Origin: Roseomonas sp. GC11
GTDB taxonomy: Bacteria > Pseudomonadota > Alphaproteobacteria > Acetobacterales > Acetobacteraceae
Length of the DNA stretch: 43,038 bases
Assembly: GCF_024437745.1 (NCBI RefSeq)
Contig: NZ_JANFNY010000040.1
Coordinates: 1-43,038, forward strand
Direction: 5' to 3'
Numbering within the stretch: position 1 is the stretch's first letter; each line of letters opens with the position of its first letter. The notes beneath the pieces were generated by a model that worked only from the letters and a program-made list of their open reading frames with translations, was not told where the DNA came from and did no database searches. A program made the position numbers and the translations under genes. Of the stretch, positions 23,377-32,943 are shown piece after piece.

Positions 23377-24369
23377 TCAGGCCGCGGCCTGGCGCAGGCG
23401 GCGCACGAAATCGCCAAAGGGCCGGGCTTCCCAGCGATCGGCCACGGCGGCTGTCGCGGCGCGGAAGGGGCCCTGCTCCACCGTGTTCACGGTGACGGCC
23501 GGATTGGCGCGATACTCGGCCAGCAGCTTGGCATCGGCCTCCTGCGAGAGGCTGCGCTGGTATTCGCCCGCCTCGCGCGCGGCCTCGCGCAGCAGGCGCT
23601 GGTCCTCCGCCCGCAGCCGCCCCCAGCTGATGCGTGAGACGAGGAAGGGGTTGCATTCCCATTTATGGCCGGTGAGCGAGATGAAGCGGTTCACCTCATG
23701 CAGCTTGGAAGAGCTGATATTGGTCAGAGGGTTTTCCTGACCGTCCACCACGCCCTGCTGCAAGGCCACGTAAAGCTCGGCGAAGTTGATCTGCTGGGTG
23801 GCGGCGCCGAGGGCCTGGAAGATGTCTATGGTCATCGGGTCGGGGGGGGTGCGGATCTTCAGGCCGCGCAGATCCTCCGGCCGGGTGACCGGGCGCTTGC
23901 TGTTGGTGGTGTGGCGGGTGCCGTTCTCCCACCAGCCGAGGGCAACCAGCCCGACGCCTTCGAAGCGCTTGGCGAGTTCCTCGCCGACCGCGCCATCTAC
24001 CACCTTGTAGGCGGCCTGGGCATTGGCGAAGAGGAAAGGCATGCCGAGCGCCGCCAGCTCCGGCAGCACGGCCGAACTCGCACCCTGGCTGTTGACGGAG
24101 ATGTCCAGCGTACCGGTGCGGAGTGAGGTGAGCATGGCCGCGTCATCGCCCAACTGGGCCGAGCCGGCGACGCGCATCTCGATGCGGCCGCCGCTCTGCT
24201 CGCGCAGCCGCGTGGCGAGGCGCTCGGCGGCCAGCGAACGCGGATTGCCGGGTGCGGCGCCGTGGCCGAGGGTGAGGCGCACCTGCCCCTGGCCCAAGGC
24301 CAGGGCCGGCATGGCGAGGCTGCCGAGCGTGCCGAGCAGCACGGCCCGCCTGCGGGTCTGGATGGTCAT
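23377..24369 (-). CDS. dctP: TRAP transporter solute-binding protein DctP
   Basis: 330 residues. The N-terminus (TIQTRRRAVLLGTLGSLAMP) has a twin Arg-like basic region and a hydrophobic core with cleavage after ALG-Q near residue 27. Mature features: LTLGHGAAPGNP, QLGDDAAMLTSLRTGTLDIS, and LRGLKIRTP, whose Arg normally clamps a substrate carboxylate, plus QENPLTNI. This argues for an organic acid, possibly a sugar acid, as ligand. 42 bases separate it from the transketolase gene; no other promoter is evident. Confidence 0.92.
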   Translation of the reverse strand: MTIQTRRRAVLLGTLGSLAMPALALGQGQVRLTLGHGAAPGNPRSLAAERLATRLREQSGGRIEMRVAGSAQLGDDAAMLTSLRTGTLDISVNSQGASSAVLPELAALGMPFLFANAQAAYKVVDGAVGEELAKRFEGVGLVALGWWENGTRHTTNSKRPVTRPEDLRGLKIRTPPDPMTIDIFQALGAATQQINFAELYVALQQGVVDGQENPLTNISSSKLHEVNRFISLTGHKWECNPFLVSRISWGRLRAEDQRLLREAAREAGEYQRSLSQEADAKLLAEYRANPAVTVNTVEQGPFRAATAAVADRWEARPFGDFVRRLRQAAA

Positions 24370-24411
24370 TTTTATTCCTCCCTGGGATTTATTTTTTCAT
24401 GGTCTTGAGGG

Positions 24412-25458
24412 CTACAGCCAGCCCTTGATGCTGCGTGCCATGGCGCGGGCGGAAATGCCGTAGCGGTCATGCAGGGTGGGCAGGGCGCCGGCATCGAGGA
24501 AGGCATCCGGCAGGGCCACCTGCCGGAAGCGCGGCGGCACCACGCCCTCGCGGAGCAGCAACGCCGCGACGGCCTCACCCAGGCCGCCGATCAGCGTGTG
24601 GTTCTCCGCCACCACCACCATGCGGCCGCTGCGCCCGGCCTCGCGCAGGATGGCAGCGGTGTCGAGCGGCTTGATGGTCGGCACATGCAGCACGGCGACG
24701 CCGACACGGTCCTCCTCCAGCAGCTGCGCCGTCTCCAGCGCGCGCATGGTCATGAAGCCGGAGGAGATGACCAGCACATCCGCCCCATCGCGCAGCAGCT
24801 TCGCCTTGCCGAGTTCGAAGCGGTAGTCATATTCGTCGAGCACCAGCGGCACATTGCCGCGCAGCAGGCGCATGTAGACGGGGCCGTCATGCGCGGCGAT
24901 GGCGGGCACCGCCTGGGCGATGTCGAGCGCATCGCAGGGATCGACGATCACCAGATCCGGCATGCCGCGGAAGATGGCGATGTCTTCTGTCGCCTGATGG
25001 CTCGGCCCATAGCCGGTTGTCAGGCCCGGCAGGGCGCAGCAGATCTTCACGTTCAGCCCTTCCTCGGCGATGCCCTGGCTGATGAAGTCGAAGGTGCGGC
25101 GGGAGGCGAAGGCGGCATAGGTGGTGACGAAGGGCACGAAGCCCTCATGGGCGAGGCCGGCGGCGGAGAGCATCAGCAGCTGCTCGGCCATGCCCATCTG
25201 GTAGAAGCGGTCCGGGTACTCCTTCGCGAAGATGTGCAGATCAGTGTACTTGGCGAGATCGGCCGTCATGCCGAGGATATCGGGCCGGCTTCGGCCAAGC
25301 TCCACCAGGGCATGGCCAAAGGGGGCCGGGCTGGTGCGCTGCCCCTCGCTCGCCAGGGAGGCGATCATGGCCGAGGTGGTCAGGCGCGGCCGCGAGGGGT
25401 CCGCCTGGGTGGCCAGGGCGGCGCCGCCGCGCCAGGCCCCGCGTTTGTTCGCGCTCAT
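24412..25458 (-). CDS. Transketolase, C-terminal (pyrimidine-binding) subunit
   Basis: 348 residues: Pyr domain (SPAPFGHALVELGRSRPDIL, YQMGMAEQLLMLSAAGLAHE with the catalytic Glu that activates thiamine diphosphate, PFVTTYAAFASRR) followed by the transketolase C-terminal domain. Split transketolases occur in archaea and in catabolic operons for odd sugars (for example apulose phosphate or sulfosugar routes). It forms a heterotetramer with the N-terminal subunit encoded four bases upstream. The true start could be a few codons later, as the first 25 residues are not conserved-looking. Confidence 0.9.
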   Translation of the reverse strand: MSANKRGAWRGGAALATQADPSRPRLTTSAMIASLASEGQRTSPAPFGHALVELGRSRPDILGMTADLAKYTDLHIFAKEYPDRFYQMGMAEQLLMLSAAGLAHEGFVPFVTTYAAFASRRTFDFISQGIAEEGLNVKICCALPGLTTGYGPSHQATEDIAIFRGMPDLVIVDPCDALDIAQAVPAIAAHDGPVYMRLLRGNVPLVLDEYDYRFELGKAKLLRDGADVLVISSGFMTMRALETAQLLEEDRVGVAVLHVPTIKPLDTAAILREAGRSGRMVVVAENHTLIGGLGEAVAALLLREGVVPPRFRQVALPDAFLDAGALPTLHDRYGISARAMARSIKGWL

Positions 25459-26306
25459 GCCGTCCTCCCTTCATCCAGCGCCGCCAGGGCCAGCGCCCAT
25501 TCATGGCTTTCCACACGCAGGAAATGCGATTTCTCGCGGGCCTCCAGGAAGGGCACGCCCTTCGCCATGCGGGTGTCGCAGAGGATGACGCGCGGCTTCG
25601 GCGCGGTGAGGCTGCGCGCCGTGTCGAAGGCCCGCACGAGCGCTGGGATGTCGTTGCCATCCACCCGCTGCACGTGCCAGCCGAAGGCTTCCCATTTCGG
25701 CGCCAGCGGCTCGAAATTCAGCACGCCGGTCGAGACGCCATCGGCCTGCATGCGGTTGACATCGACGAGGCAGATGAGATTGCCGAGCTTCCAGTGGCCG
25801 GCTGACATCGCCGCCTCCCAGGTCGGGCCTTCATCCAGCTCACCATCCGACATCAGGTTGTAGACGAAGCGGTCCGAAGCCTTGCGCCGCAGCCCGAGCG
25901 CCATGCCGACCGCGATGCCCAGCCCGATGCCGAGCGTGCCGCCGCTGATCTCCATCCCCGGCGTGTAGCTCGCCATGCCCGACATCGGCAGGCGCGAATC
26001 ATCGGTGCCGTAGGTTTCCAGCTCCGCCTCCGGGATCACCCCCGCCTCGATCAGCGCGGCATAGAGCGCGATGGCGTAATGCCCGATCGAGAGCAGGAAG
26101 CGGTCCCGCCCCTCCCAGTAGGGATCCTCCGGGCGGTAGCGCAGGGCGTGGAAATAGGCGACCGACAGCACATCGGCCACGCCGAGCGCCTGGGCGATGT
26201 AGCCCTGGCCCTGCACCTGGCCCATCCGCAGGGCCTTCCTGCGGATGTGGTAGGCGCGTTCATCGAGACTGAGCGCGTTGGCGCGAGTCAAGGTCTGCGC
26301 TTCCAT
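25455..26306 (-). CDS. Transketolase, N-terminal (TPP-binding) subunit
   Basis: 283 residues. GHYAIALYAALIEAG, the Gly-rich MEISGGTLGIGLGIAVGMAL, and the diphosphate/Mg motif SDGELDEGPTWEAAM to CLVDVNRMQ identify the PP domain. It transfers a two-carbon unit between a ketose and an aldehyde acceptor together with the C-terminal subunit; the start of the latter overlaps its stop (ATGA). Located between an SDR and the TRAP transporter, so it likely acts on the imported compound after oxidation. Confidence 0.92.
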   Translation of the reverse strand: MEAQTLTRANALSLDERAYHIRRKALRMGQVQGQGYIAQALGVADVLSVAYFHALRYRPEDPYWEGRDRFLLSIGHYAIALYAALIEAGVIPEAELETYGTDDSRLPMSGMASYTPGMEISGGTLGIGLGIAVGMALGLRRKASDRFVYNLMSDGELDEGPTWEAAMSAGHWKLGNLICLVDVNRMQADGVSTGVLNFEPLAPKWEAFGWHVQRVDGNDIPALVRAFDTARSLTAPKPRVILCDTRMAKGVPFLEAREKSHFLRVESHEWALALAALDEGRTA

Positions 26307-26356
26307 GCGCGTCTCCTCCCCAATCCTGCCCGATATTGCCTGGACGCGGCGGCGGC

Positions 26357-27106
26357 TCAGTGGATGAGCATGCCGCCATTGACGTCGATCACCGCCCCGG
26401 TGACGTAGGAGGACAGGTCCGAGGCGAGGAACAGGTAGATCTTCGCCACATCCTCCGCATCGCCGAGGCGGTTGAGCGGAATGCCCTTGAGGATTTCCGT
26501 CCGCATCTCGGCCGTCAGCTTGCCGCCGGTAATGTCGGTCTGGATCAGGCCCGGCGTCACGCTGTTGACGCGGATGCCATCCGGCCCCAGCTCACGCGCC
26601 ATCGCCTTGGCCAGCCCCAGCACCCCCGCCTTCGCCGCCGAATAATGCGGCCCGCCGAAAATGCCGCCGCCGCGCTGGGCGGAGACCGAGGACATGCAGG
26701 CGATCGAACCCTGGCCCCGCGCCCGCATATGCGGCACGATGGCCTGGCTCAGGTAAAGCACGCCGGTCATGTTCACATCGACCACGCGGTCCCAGTTCTC
26801 GGGCGCGATCTCCAGCAGCTTCAGCGGCTGGGTAATGCCGGCATTGTTGATGAGAACATCGACCTTGCCGAAATAGCCGATCGCCTGCTCGACCGCCTGG
26901 CGGCAACTGACGAGATCGGCTACATCGCAGCCCAGGCCGATATGCCCTTCGCCGAGGTCACGCGCCGCGGCCGCCGCGCCATCTGCATCCAGGTCGAGAA
27001 TGGCCACCCGCGCGCCATGCTGGGCGAACAGCTTCGCTGTGGCGCGACCGATGCCGCGCGTGCTGGCGGCGCCTGAAATGATGGCGGTTTTATCCGAAAG
27101 CAACAC
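26357..27106 (-). CDS. Short-chain dehydrogenase/reductase (FabG-like)
   Basis: 249 residues, classic SDR: cofactor motif SGAASTRGIGRATA (residues 11-24), LDLDADG (acidic residue after beta-2 favours NAD), INNAGIT, catalytic Ser in CMSSVSAQRGG, YSAAK with Tyr and Lys, then PGLIQTDITGG. Such enzymes oxidise an alcohol or sugar hydroxyl. As first gene of the catabolic run after the lysR spacer, it probably performs the initial oxidation of the substrate taken up by the TRAP system. The Gly-rich loop has an inserted Ser-Thr-Arg, which is seen in many oxidoreductases of this type. Confidence 0.92.
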   Translation of the reverse strand: MLLSDKTAIISGAASTRGIGRATAKLFAQHGARVAILDLDADGAAAAARDLGEGHIGLGCDVADLVSCRQAVEQAIGYFGKVDVLINNAGITQPLKLLEIAPENWDRVVDVNMTGVLYLSQAIVPHMRARGQGSIACMSSVSAQRGGGIFGGPHYSAAKAGVLGLAKAMARELGPDGIRVNSVTPGLIQTDITGGKLTAEMRTEILKGIPLNRLGDAEDVAKIYLFLASDLSSYVTGAVIDVNGGMLIH

Positions 27107-27194
27107 GGAAACCTTCCTCCCGTTTTTGTTTCCTGTTGCCCGGAGGGTGAAGTCGTATTCCGTTCACCGACAAGAGAGAAATTTACATCAAAAA

Positions 27195-27209
27195 ATGAAT
27201 TAGATTCAT
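27195..27209 (-). promoter_or_regulatory. LysR-type operator upstream of the SDR/transketolase/TRAP operon
   Basis: ATGAATTAGATTCAT is a perfect 6-3-6 palindrome that also fits the T-N11-A rule of LysR-family boxes. It lies 6 bases after the lysR stop and about 90 bases before the SDR start, in an AT-rich spacer unlike the surrounding GC-rich sequence. Confidence 0.6.
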
Positions 27210-27215
27210 CTTTGG

Positions 27216-28148
27216 CTATTTTTCTATCGCCATGTCGTCCAGGCTGAAGCTCAGTCCTAACTCGCGCGTGAGCCAGTCGACAAAGAGCCGCATGGAGCGG
27301 GCATAGCGCTGCGCCCGCGGGAAGACGAGCCAGTGGCCAGTGTAGAAGACATCCTCGCACAGGCCCGCCAGCGGCCGGACGAGGCGGCCCGTCGCGATTT
27401 CCTGTTCAGCCAGCAGGGTAGATTCGAGTGCCACGCCCAGCCCGTTCACTGCTGCGCTGAGCGAGATGAAACTGCGGTCGAAGCGCGGCCCGCGCGGCGG
27501 TGGTGAGGGCAGGCCATTCGCCGCAAACCAGGCCGGCCAGCGGACGCGCTTGTTGTCGCTTTCGATCAGAACCTGGTCGAAGAGGTCGCGAGCCGTGCGG
27601 ATGGCTGGGGCCAGGGCGGGGGCGCAGAGGGGCGTCACCATTTCCGTCCCCAGCGGCAGGATCATCATACCCGGATGGGCGCCGCCGCCATAAAGCTCGG
27701 CCTGGGGTGCGCCATAGACGATGTCACCGTCGAATTCATCGGCGAGGAAGCGGGTATAGTCGGTGCCTGCAGCGATGCGCAACTCCAGCCCCTGGCATTC
27801 CTCCAGCAGCCGTCCCAGGCGAGGCACCAGCCATTGCGCGGCGAAGCTCGGGGCGCTGTGCAACTTGAGCAGGCTCGGCTTGCGCGCGGCTATGCTGGCA
27901 ATGCCAAGCTGCAACTCGCCGAAGCCGCGTTCCACATGGCGCATCAGTGTCTCGCCCTCCGGTGTCAGCCGGATCGAGCGGCCCTCACGCTCGAAGAGCA
28001 CAGTGCCCAGTTCGCGTTCCAGCCCGCGGATAGCATGGCTGACGGCGCTCGGCGTCAGGCCGAGATCGTCGGCGGCGGAGCGGAAGGAGCCGGTGCGCGT
28101 CGCTGCCTCGAAGGCACGCAGGGCATTCAGAGGAAGGTGAGGGGCCAT
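27216..28148 (-). CDS. LysR-family regulator (GcvA-like)
   Basis: 310 residues from the Met beginning MAPHLPLNALRAFEAATRTG, the usual start of this group; an ATG at 28199 would add 17 residues with no homology. HTH: SFRSAADDLGLTPSAVSHAI. The effector domain shows HSAPSFAAQWLVPRL and FVDWL near the end, as in GcvA/AmpR-type regulators. It is encoded in the same direction as the operon it probably activates in response to the imported compound. The AT-rich spacer and palindrome between it and the SDR gene support this. Confidence 0.9.
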   Translation of the reverse strand: MAPHLPLNALRAFEAATRTGSFRSAADDLGLTPSAVSHAIRGLERELGTVLFEREGRSIRLTPEGETLMRHVERGFGELQLGIASIAARKPSLLKLHSAPSFAAQWLVPRLGRLLEECQGLELRIAAGTDYTRFLADEFDGDIVYGAPQAELYGGGAHPGMMILPLGTEMVTPLCAPALAPAIRTARDLFDQVLIESDNKRVRWPAWFAANGLPSPPPRGPRFDRSFISLSAAVNGLGVALESTLLAEQEIATGRLVRPLAGLCEDVFYTGHWLVFPRAQRYARSMRLFVDWLTRELGLSFSLDDMAIEK

Positions 28149-28299
28149 ACTGCCGATCATCGGCTGTGGTAGAAAAAAGGCAAGATAGAGCTTACTCATT
28201 CGCTTACTTTCATGCGGTGGTGGCTGGCATGAAGGGGAATGATTTTGCCACTGCTGTTACGAAGTTGTGCGTCAGAGGCGTGAGGCGATGTCGGGCATA

Positions 28300-28890
28300 T
28301 GTAAGATTCACCCGATGCTTCCAATGACCCACATCGTCGTTGGCCGATTTCCACACCGATATGATGTCGGCCAGCCTGGACGAACCGCGCCACATGCCCG
28401 TGTTTCCAGGAGGCGGGTCACCGCTGCGGGCCAGCCAGCCTCTGAGGCTGGCAAGTTTGGCGAGAAAGGTGCCGAGCGTTCGCTATGGTCGCCCAACGGC
28501 GTTTCTGGGCGTGCTTCTCTCGAGCCCATCGATCTCGGTTGGCGTCAGCGCCACCCCGGCTGGTGCATCGGGCGCCACGCAGGCGATCATCGTTGTCCAG
28601 AAGCTACGCCATGCGATGATGCAAAGCACCGCGATGAGCTTGGTCAGCCGCTCGGCGGTGCACAGCCGCGCAGCTTCAGCGCGGCAGCCCGATTTAAGAA
28701 TCTTGTGGAACAACTTTATCTTCCAGCGACACGCTTACCAGCGCAGCTTCTCCACCGCCTCATTGGTCGAACTGATGGCAAGGTCGGTAGCCAGCTTCCA
28801 TTCGAGCCAGGCGCGGCCCGTTGGCTCGGCTGTCGCGCGGGCGTGGAGAATGGTGAGATCCAGCGCAGGATTGGGTTTGCCCCGTCTCGG
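28300..28890 (-). pseudogene. IS4-family transposase, C-terminal half (copy 1)
   Basis: On the minus strand: LTILHARATAEPTGRAWLEW, KLATDLAISSTNEAVEKLRW, then a TAA where the family has Tyr, then RWKIKLFHKILKSGCRAEAA with the catalytic Glu region (Y-(2)-R-(3)-E-(6)-K type), LTKLIAVLCIIAWRSFW, and in shifted frames FLAKLASLRGWLARSGDPPP and MWRGSSRLADII. Several frameshifts and stops. The upstream part was replaced by the IS3 element at 28891. An inverted second fragment is at 35930. Confidence 0.8.
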
Positions 28891-28926
28891 TGGACATGAA
28901 CGAAGCTTTCGCGTGAGGTGTCCCCG

Positions 28927-29200
28927 ATGCCCAAAACCCATCCTGCCCACGCGCCGGAGTTCCGGCGCCAAATGGTCGAGTTGGTCCGCGCCGGACGCGA
29001 GCCGGCCGACCTTGCCCGCGAGTTTGAACCTTCCGCCCAGGCGATCCGGAACTGGGTCGCCGTCGCCGATCGGCAGGAGGGCCGGCGCGAGGCGAGGCCT
29101 GCCCCCGCCGAGGCCGCCCTGACTGCGACCGAGCGCAAGGAGCTTGCCCGGCCGCGGCCTGGTTTGCCCGCGAGACCGGGGCGCTTCCGTCCGGGTCTTC
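28927..29200 (+). pseudogene. IS3-family OrfA, internally deleted
   Basis: MPKTHPAHAPEFRRQMVELV and LAREFEPSAQAIRNWVAVAD form the HTH domain. The following coiled coil (expected LRRLRREN...) is missing; the sequence jumps from ERKELAR to a frame-shifted AAWFARETG region. Confidence 0.75.
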
Positions 29201-29206
29201 GTGTTC

Positions 29207-30069
29207 ATGAAAGCAAACCTAGCTACCTGCCCGATCGCCCGGGTGGCACGCCTGCCCGGCGTCTCGCGGGCTGGCTACTACGTCTGGCTCGAGCGGCCCC
29301 CGTCAGCCCGCGCCGAGGCGGATGCGGCATTGCTGCGGCGGATCCAGACCGTGCACGTCACCTCGCGCCAGACTGACGATGCGCCGCGGGTGCATGCCGA
29401 ACTCCGGGCCAGGGGCGAACGGCACGGCCGCAAGCGCATCGCGCGTTTGATCCGCCGCGCCGGGCAGATCGGTGCCAGCCATCGCCGCGGCGGGCCGGTG
29501 ACGACGCACCGCGACGAGAAGAGCAGGCCGGCTCCGGACCTGGAGAACCGCAACTTCACGGCCAGCGGTCCCAATCCGCTGTGGGTGGCCGACATGACGT
29601 TCGTTCCTGCGGCGGCCGGCTTTCTCTATCTCGCCGTGGTACGCACTGTCTGGAGCCGCAAGGTCATCGGCTGGGCTACCGCCAACCACCTGCGCACCGA
29701 GCTCGTCCTGGATGCGCTGGAGATGGCCGTCGGCCAGCGCCGGCCACGCGATGTCCTTCACCACTCGGATCAGGGGTGCAATAGACCTCGCTGGCGCTCG
29801 GCAAACGCTGCAGAGAGGCCGGCGTCCGGCCGTCCATGGGATCCGTTGGCGATGCCTACGAGAACGCCCTGTGCGAGAGCTTCTTCGCCATCTTCGAATG
29901 CGAGCTGCTCGCCCGACGCCGCTTCGCCTCCCACGCCGAGGCGCGCATGGCGACCTTCAGCTTCATCGAGGCCTGGTACAACCCCGCCAGACTTCACTCA
30001 ACGCTGGGTTACCGTTCGCCCATGACCTATGCGCAAGAGGAGCAGCAAGCCGTCACCGCAGACCCGTAA
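29207..30069 (+). pseudogene. IS3-family OrfB (DDE integrase), frameshift plus amber
   Basis: Reads MKANLATCPIARVARLPGVS, RKRIARLIRRAG (HTH_21), NPLWVADMTFVPA (first Asp) and VLHHSDQG (second Asp). Just after it one base is missing and a TAG replaces Tyr in the expected SQYTS. The remaining frame REAGVRPSMGSVGDAYENAL, CESFFAIFECELL (Glu) and YNPARLHSTLGYRSP continues to the TAA at 30069. Inactive. Bases 30094-30196 show nothing recognisable. Confidence 0.82.
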
Positions 30070-30196
30070 TCAGCCAAGCCCATCAACTGTCCACGAGAAC
30101 CGGGCAAACCCAAACCCACTGATCTGCAATGCCCTCAACCTTGCAAACTCACCAGCGCAGCCGCCTGAGGCAACTCGACCCGCACAGCCCGACCGC

Positions 30197-31075
30197 TTAC
30201 CGCCCCCGCAGTAAGCCGTTACCGGGGCGGGCTCCTAGGCGGCGGGCGCGGCGGCTGGCCAGCAGCCCGTGCTCGGGCGCCAGCACCAGCGTGGCGGCGA
30301 AGAGCAGCGACAGCACCACCACGATGGCGCCGGCCGGCGACACGTTGAGGTGGTAGCTGAGCAGGATGCCGGCGAGGTTGGCGAAGACCGCCGCCGCCAC
30401 GGCGATGACCTGCATGCGCCCGAAGCGGTTGCTGAGCAGGTAGCCAATGCAGCCCGGCGTGATCAGCAGCGCTACCACCATGATGACGCCCACCGCCTGC
30501 ACGCCCGCCACCACCGCCGCCGCCAGCAGTGCCAGGAACAGGTAGCGCAGCGCGGCGATGTTCAGGCCGATGCCGCGCGCGTGGGTCTGGTCGAAGCAGA
30601 ACAGCATCAGGTCCCGCCCCTTCAGCAGCAGCACCGCCAGCGTCAACCCGCCGACCACCAGCGTCTGCCAGAAATCCTCGGGCTCGATGCCCAGGATGTT
30701 GCCGAACAGGATGTGGGTGATGTGCGCCTCCGTGGTCAGGAAGGCGAGCATGACGATGCCGGCGGCGAACATGCCGGTGAAGACCACGCCCAGCGCCGCG
30801 TCCTCCTTGACCCTGGTGTGACTCTGAACGAAGCCGGCGCCAAGGGCGCAGGCCATGCCGGCCACGAAGGCGCCGATGGCGATGGGGAAGCCCAGCGCGG
30901 AGGCGATCACCACCCCCGGCAGCACGGCGTGGCAGATGGCGTCGCCCAGCAGCGACCAGCCCTTCAGCACGATGAAGCAGGAGAGCAAGGCACAGGCCGT
31001 GGCGACCAGCGCGCCAACGCCCATGGCTTCCACCATGAAGGGATACTGGAAGGGGGCGAGAAAGGTCTCGATCAT
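30197..31075 (-). CDS. Metal ABC transporter permease, second subunit (SitD/MntD-like)
   Basis: 292 residues, eight to nine hydrophobic segments, ABC-3 family. Landmarks: [60 protein letters not shown]. The start at 31075 overlaps the previous permease gene (ATGA). A heterodimer of this and the 31072-31938 product forms the membrane channel for Mn(II)/Fe(II). The last dozen residues before the TAA look slightly odd but the length is normal. Confidence 0.9.
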   Translation of the reverse strand: MIETFLAPFQYPFMVEAMGVGALVATACALLSCFIVLKGWSLLGDAICHAVLPGVVIASALGFPIAIGAFVAGMACALGAGFVQSHTRVKEDAALGVVFTGMFAAGIVMLAFLTTEAHITHILFGNILGIEPEDFWQTLVVGGLTLAVLLLKGRDLMLFCFDQTHARGIGLNIAALRYLFLALLAAAVVAGVQAVGVIMVVALLITPGCIGYLLSNRFGRMQVIAVAAAVFANLAGILLSYHLNVSPAGAIVVVLSLLFAATLVLAPEHGLLASRRARRLGARPGNGLLRGR

Positions 31076-31938
31076 GCTGCGATCCCCGTGGCGGCCATCG
31101 CCTCTCGGCGCGCCCGGCGCCCGGCCAGCAGCCCGTGCCGGGGCGCGAAGACCAGCGCCAGCATGAACAGCTGCGCCTGCAGGCAGACGATGACGGCGCC
31201 GGTGGACCCGTCGAGGAAGTAGCTGAGATAGGCACCGACGAAGGCAGTGACCGCGCCCAGCGCCGTGGCCCCGGCCAGCATGCGCCCGAAGCGGTCGGTC
31301 AGCAGATAGACGGTGGCGCCGGGGGCGACCAGCATGGCGATCACCAGCACCGCGCCCACCGCCACCATGGCGGCGACCGCGACGGCCGCGACGCAGCCCA
31401 GCAGCAGCACCTGCAGCAGGTTGGTGTTCAGGCCGATGGCGCGGGCATGGGTGGCGTCGAAGGCCCAGAGCATCAGGTCCCGCCCGCGCAGCACCATGAC
31501 CGCTAGCACGCCGGCTGAAACCAGCAGCATCTGTACCGTGTCCTCCGGCGCGATGCCCAGCACGTTGCCGAAGATGATGGTTTGCAGACGGATGTTGCTG
31601 GGGAACAGCGTCAGCAGCACCAGCCCTGTGCCGAAGAAGGCGGTGAAGACGATGCCGATGGCGGCGTCCTCGCGGATGCGGCTGTTGCGGCGGATGAATC
31701 CCATGAACCAGGCCGCCAGCATGCCGGACGCGAAGGCGCCGAGGGTGAAGGGCAGGCCCAGGATCCAGGCCAGCGCCACGCCCGGCACCACGGCATGCGC
31801 CAGGGCGTCGCCCAGGAGCGACCATCCCTTCAGCGCCACGAAGCAGGACAGCAGCCCGCAAACCGCGCCGATGGCGGCGCTGACCAGCATGGCGTTGCGC
31901 ATGTACTCATAGGTGAAGGGGACCAGCGCCTCGGTCAT
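31072..31938 (-). CDS. Metal ABC transporter permease, first subunit (SitC/MntC-like)
   Basis: 288 residues, ABC-3 family: [60 protein letters not shown]. Paralogue of the downstream permease. The ATG at 31938 overlaps the stop of the ATPase gene, giving tight coupling SBP-ATPase-permease-permease. Confidence 0.92.
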   Translation of the reverse strand: MTEALVPFTYEYMRNAMLVSAAIGAVCGLLSCFVALKGWSLLGDALAHAVVPGVALAWILGLPFTLGAFASGMLAAWFMGFIRRNSRIREDAAIGIVFTAFFGTGLVLLTLFPSNIRLQTIIFGNVLGIAPEDTVQMLLVSAGVLAVMVLRGRDLMLWAFDATHARAIGLNTNLLQVLLLGCVAAVAVAAMVAVGAVLVIAMLVAPGATVYLLTDRFGRMLAGATALGAVTAFVGAYLSYFLDGSTGAVIVCLQAQLFMLALVFAPRHGLLAGRRARREAMAATGIAA

Positions 31939-32939
31939 GGCTGCGCCACCAGTCCCGTGTCCAGCCGGCCCAGGATGGCGCCGTTGGCGCCCACCACCAG
32001 GGTGGCGCCATCCGGCCCCTTCACTAAGGTGGCCGTCTCCGCGCTGCCCGCGCGCTGCTGCGCGGAATCGCCGAAAGCCCGGGCGAGCTGTTCCGGCGTG
32101 AAGACCTCCGCCGTCGGCCCCGCCGCCAGCACGGTGCCCTTGACCAGCACCACCTGGTCGCAGAAGCCCGGCACGCTGCCGAGATCGTGGGTGGAGACCA
32201 GGATGATCCGCCCTTCCGCCCGCAGTTCCCGCAGCAGCTCCGTGATCTGTTCCTGCGTGGTCACGTCCACGCCGCCGAAGGGCTCGTCCAGCAGGATGAT
32301 GCGGCCATCCTGCGCCAGCGCGCGGGCCAGGAAGACGCGCTTCTTCTGCCCGCCCGAGAGCTGGCCGATCTGCCGGTCTCGGAACTCCCACATGCCGACG
32401 CGCTTCAGCCCTTCCTCCACCGCCGCGCGGTCGGCGGCGCCGGGGATGCGCAGGCGGTTCATGTAGCCGTAGCGGCCCATCATCACCACGTCGCGGACGC
32501 TGACGGGAAAGGCCCAGTCCACGTCCTCGTTCTGCGGCACGTAGGCGACCCAGTTGCGCTTCTGCGCCACGGACACCGGCTCGCCGCCCAGGCGCACCTC
32601 GCCGGCGGCGGGGACGACCATGCCCATGATGGCCTTGAACAGGGTGGACTTGCCGGCGCCGTTGACGCCGAGCAGGCCGCAGATGGTCGGCCCGTCCAGC
32701 GCCAGGGAAGTGTCGCGCAGCGCCACGTGACCGTTGGGATAGGCCACGGTGACGTTGCGCACGCGCAGATCCAGGCGCGGCGGCCCGCCGTCCGCTTCCT
32801 CCACCACGCCGCCGCCAGCGCCCCGCCGCGCCGGCCTGGCCTGGCCCATGACCATGCTCATCAGCTTCGCCATGGCGGAGCGGCGGCGGGGCTGCGCCCA
32901 GGATGGCAGATGGGTGGAGGTGGCGGCAGAGAGGGTCAT
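31935..32939 (-). CDS. Metal ABC transporter ATP-binding protein (SitB/MntB-like)
   Basis: 334 residues from the ATG at 32939, four bases after the binding-protein stop. Walker [10 protein letters not shown], the Q-loop [20 protein letters not shown] (typical of Mn/Zn importers), signature LSGGQKKR, Walker [12 protein letters not shown]-loop STHD. There is an N-terminal extension of about 55 residues rich in Arg and Gly, and a C-terminal extension of about 70 residues; a start nearer residue 50 is possible. Confidence 0.9.
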   Translation of the reverse strand: MTLSAATSTHLPSWAQPRRRSAMAKLMSMVMGQARPARRGAGGGVVEEADGGPPRLDLRVRNVTVAYPNGHVALRDTSLALDGPTICGLLGVNGAGKSTLFKAIMGMVVPAAGEVRLGGEPVSVAQKRNWVAYVPQNEDVDWAFPVSVRDVVMMGRYGYMNRLRIPGAADRAAVEEGLKRVGMWEFRDRQIGQLSGGQKKRVFLARALAQDGRIILLDEPFGGVDVTTQEQITELLRELRAEGRIILVSTHDLGSVPGFCDQVVLVKGTVLAAGPTAEVFTPEQLARAFGDSAQQRAGSAETATLVKGPDGATLVVGANGAILGRLDTGLVAQP

Positions 32940-32943
32940 GATG

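Larger units (their letters stand above)
28891..30093 (+). mobile_element. Second IS3-family element, decayed
   Basis: Bounded by TGGACA (28891) and its complement TGTCCA (30088-30093). It contains an internally shortened orfA and an orfB with a frameshift and a nonsense codon. Inserted into the IS4 remnant. Confidence 0.7.

Noticed and set aside
31076-31861. Apparent N-terminal extension of the second metal permease
   Set aside because: It is the shifted shadow of the first permease gene; the Met at 31075 restarts a proper membrane protein.
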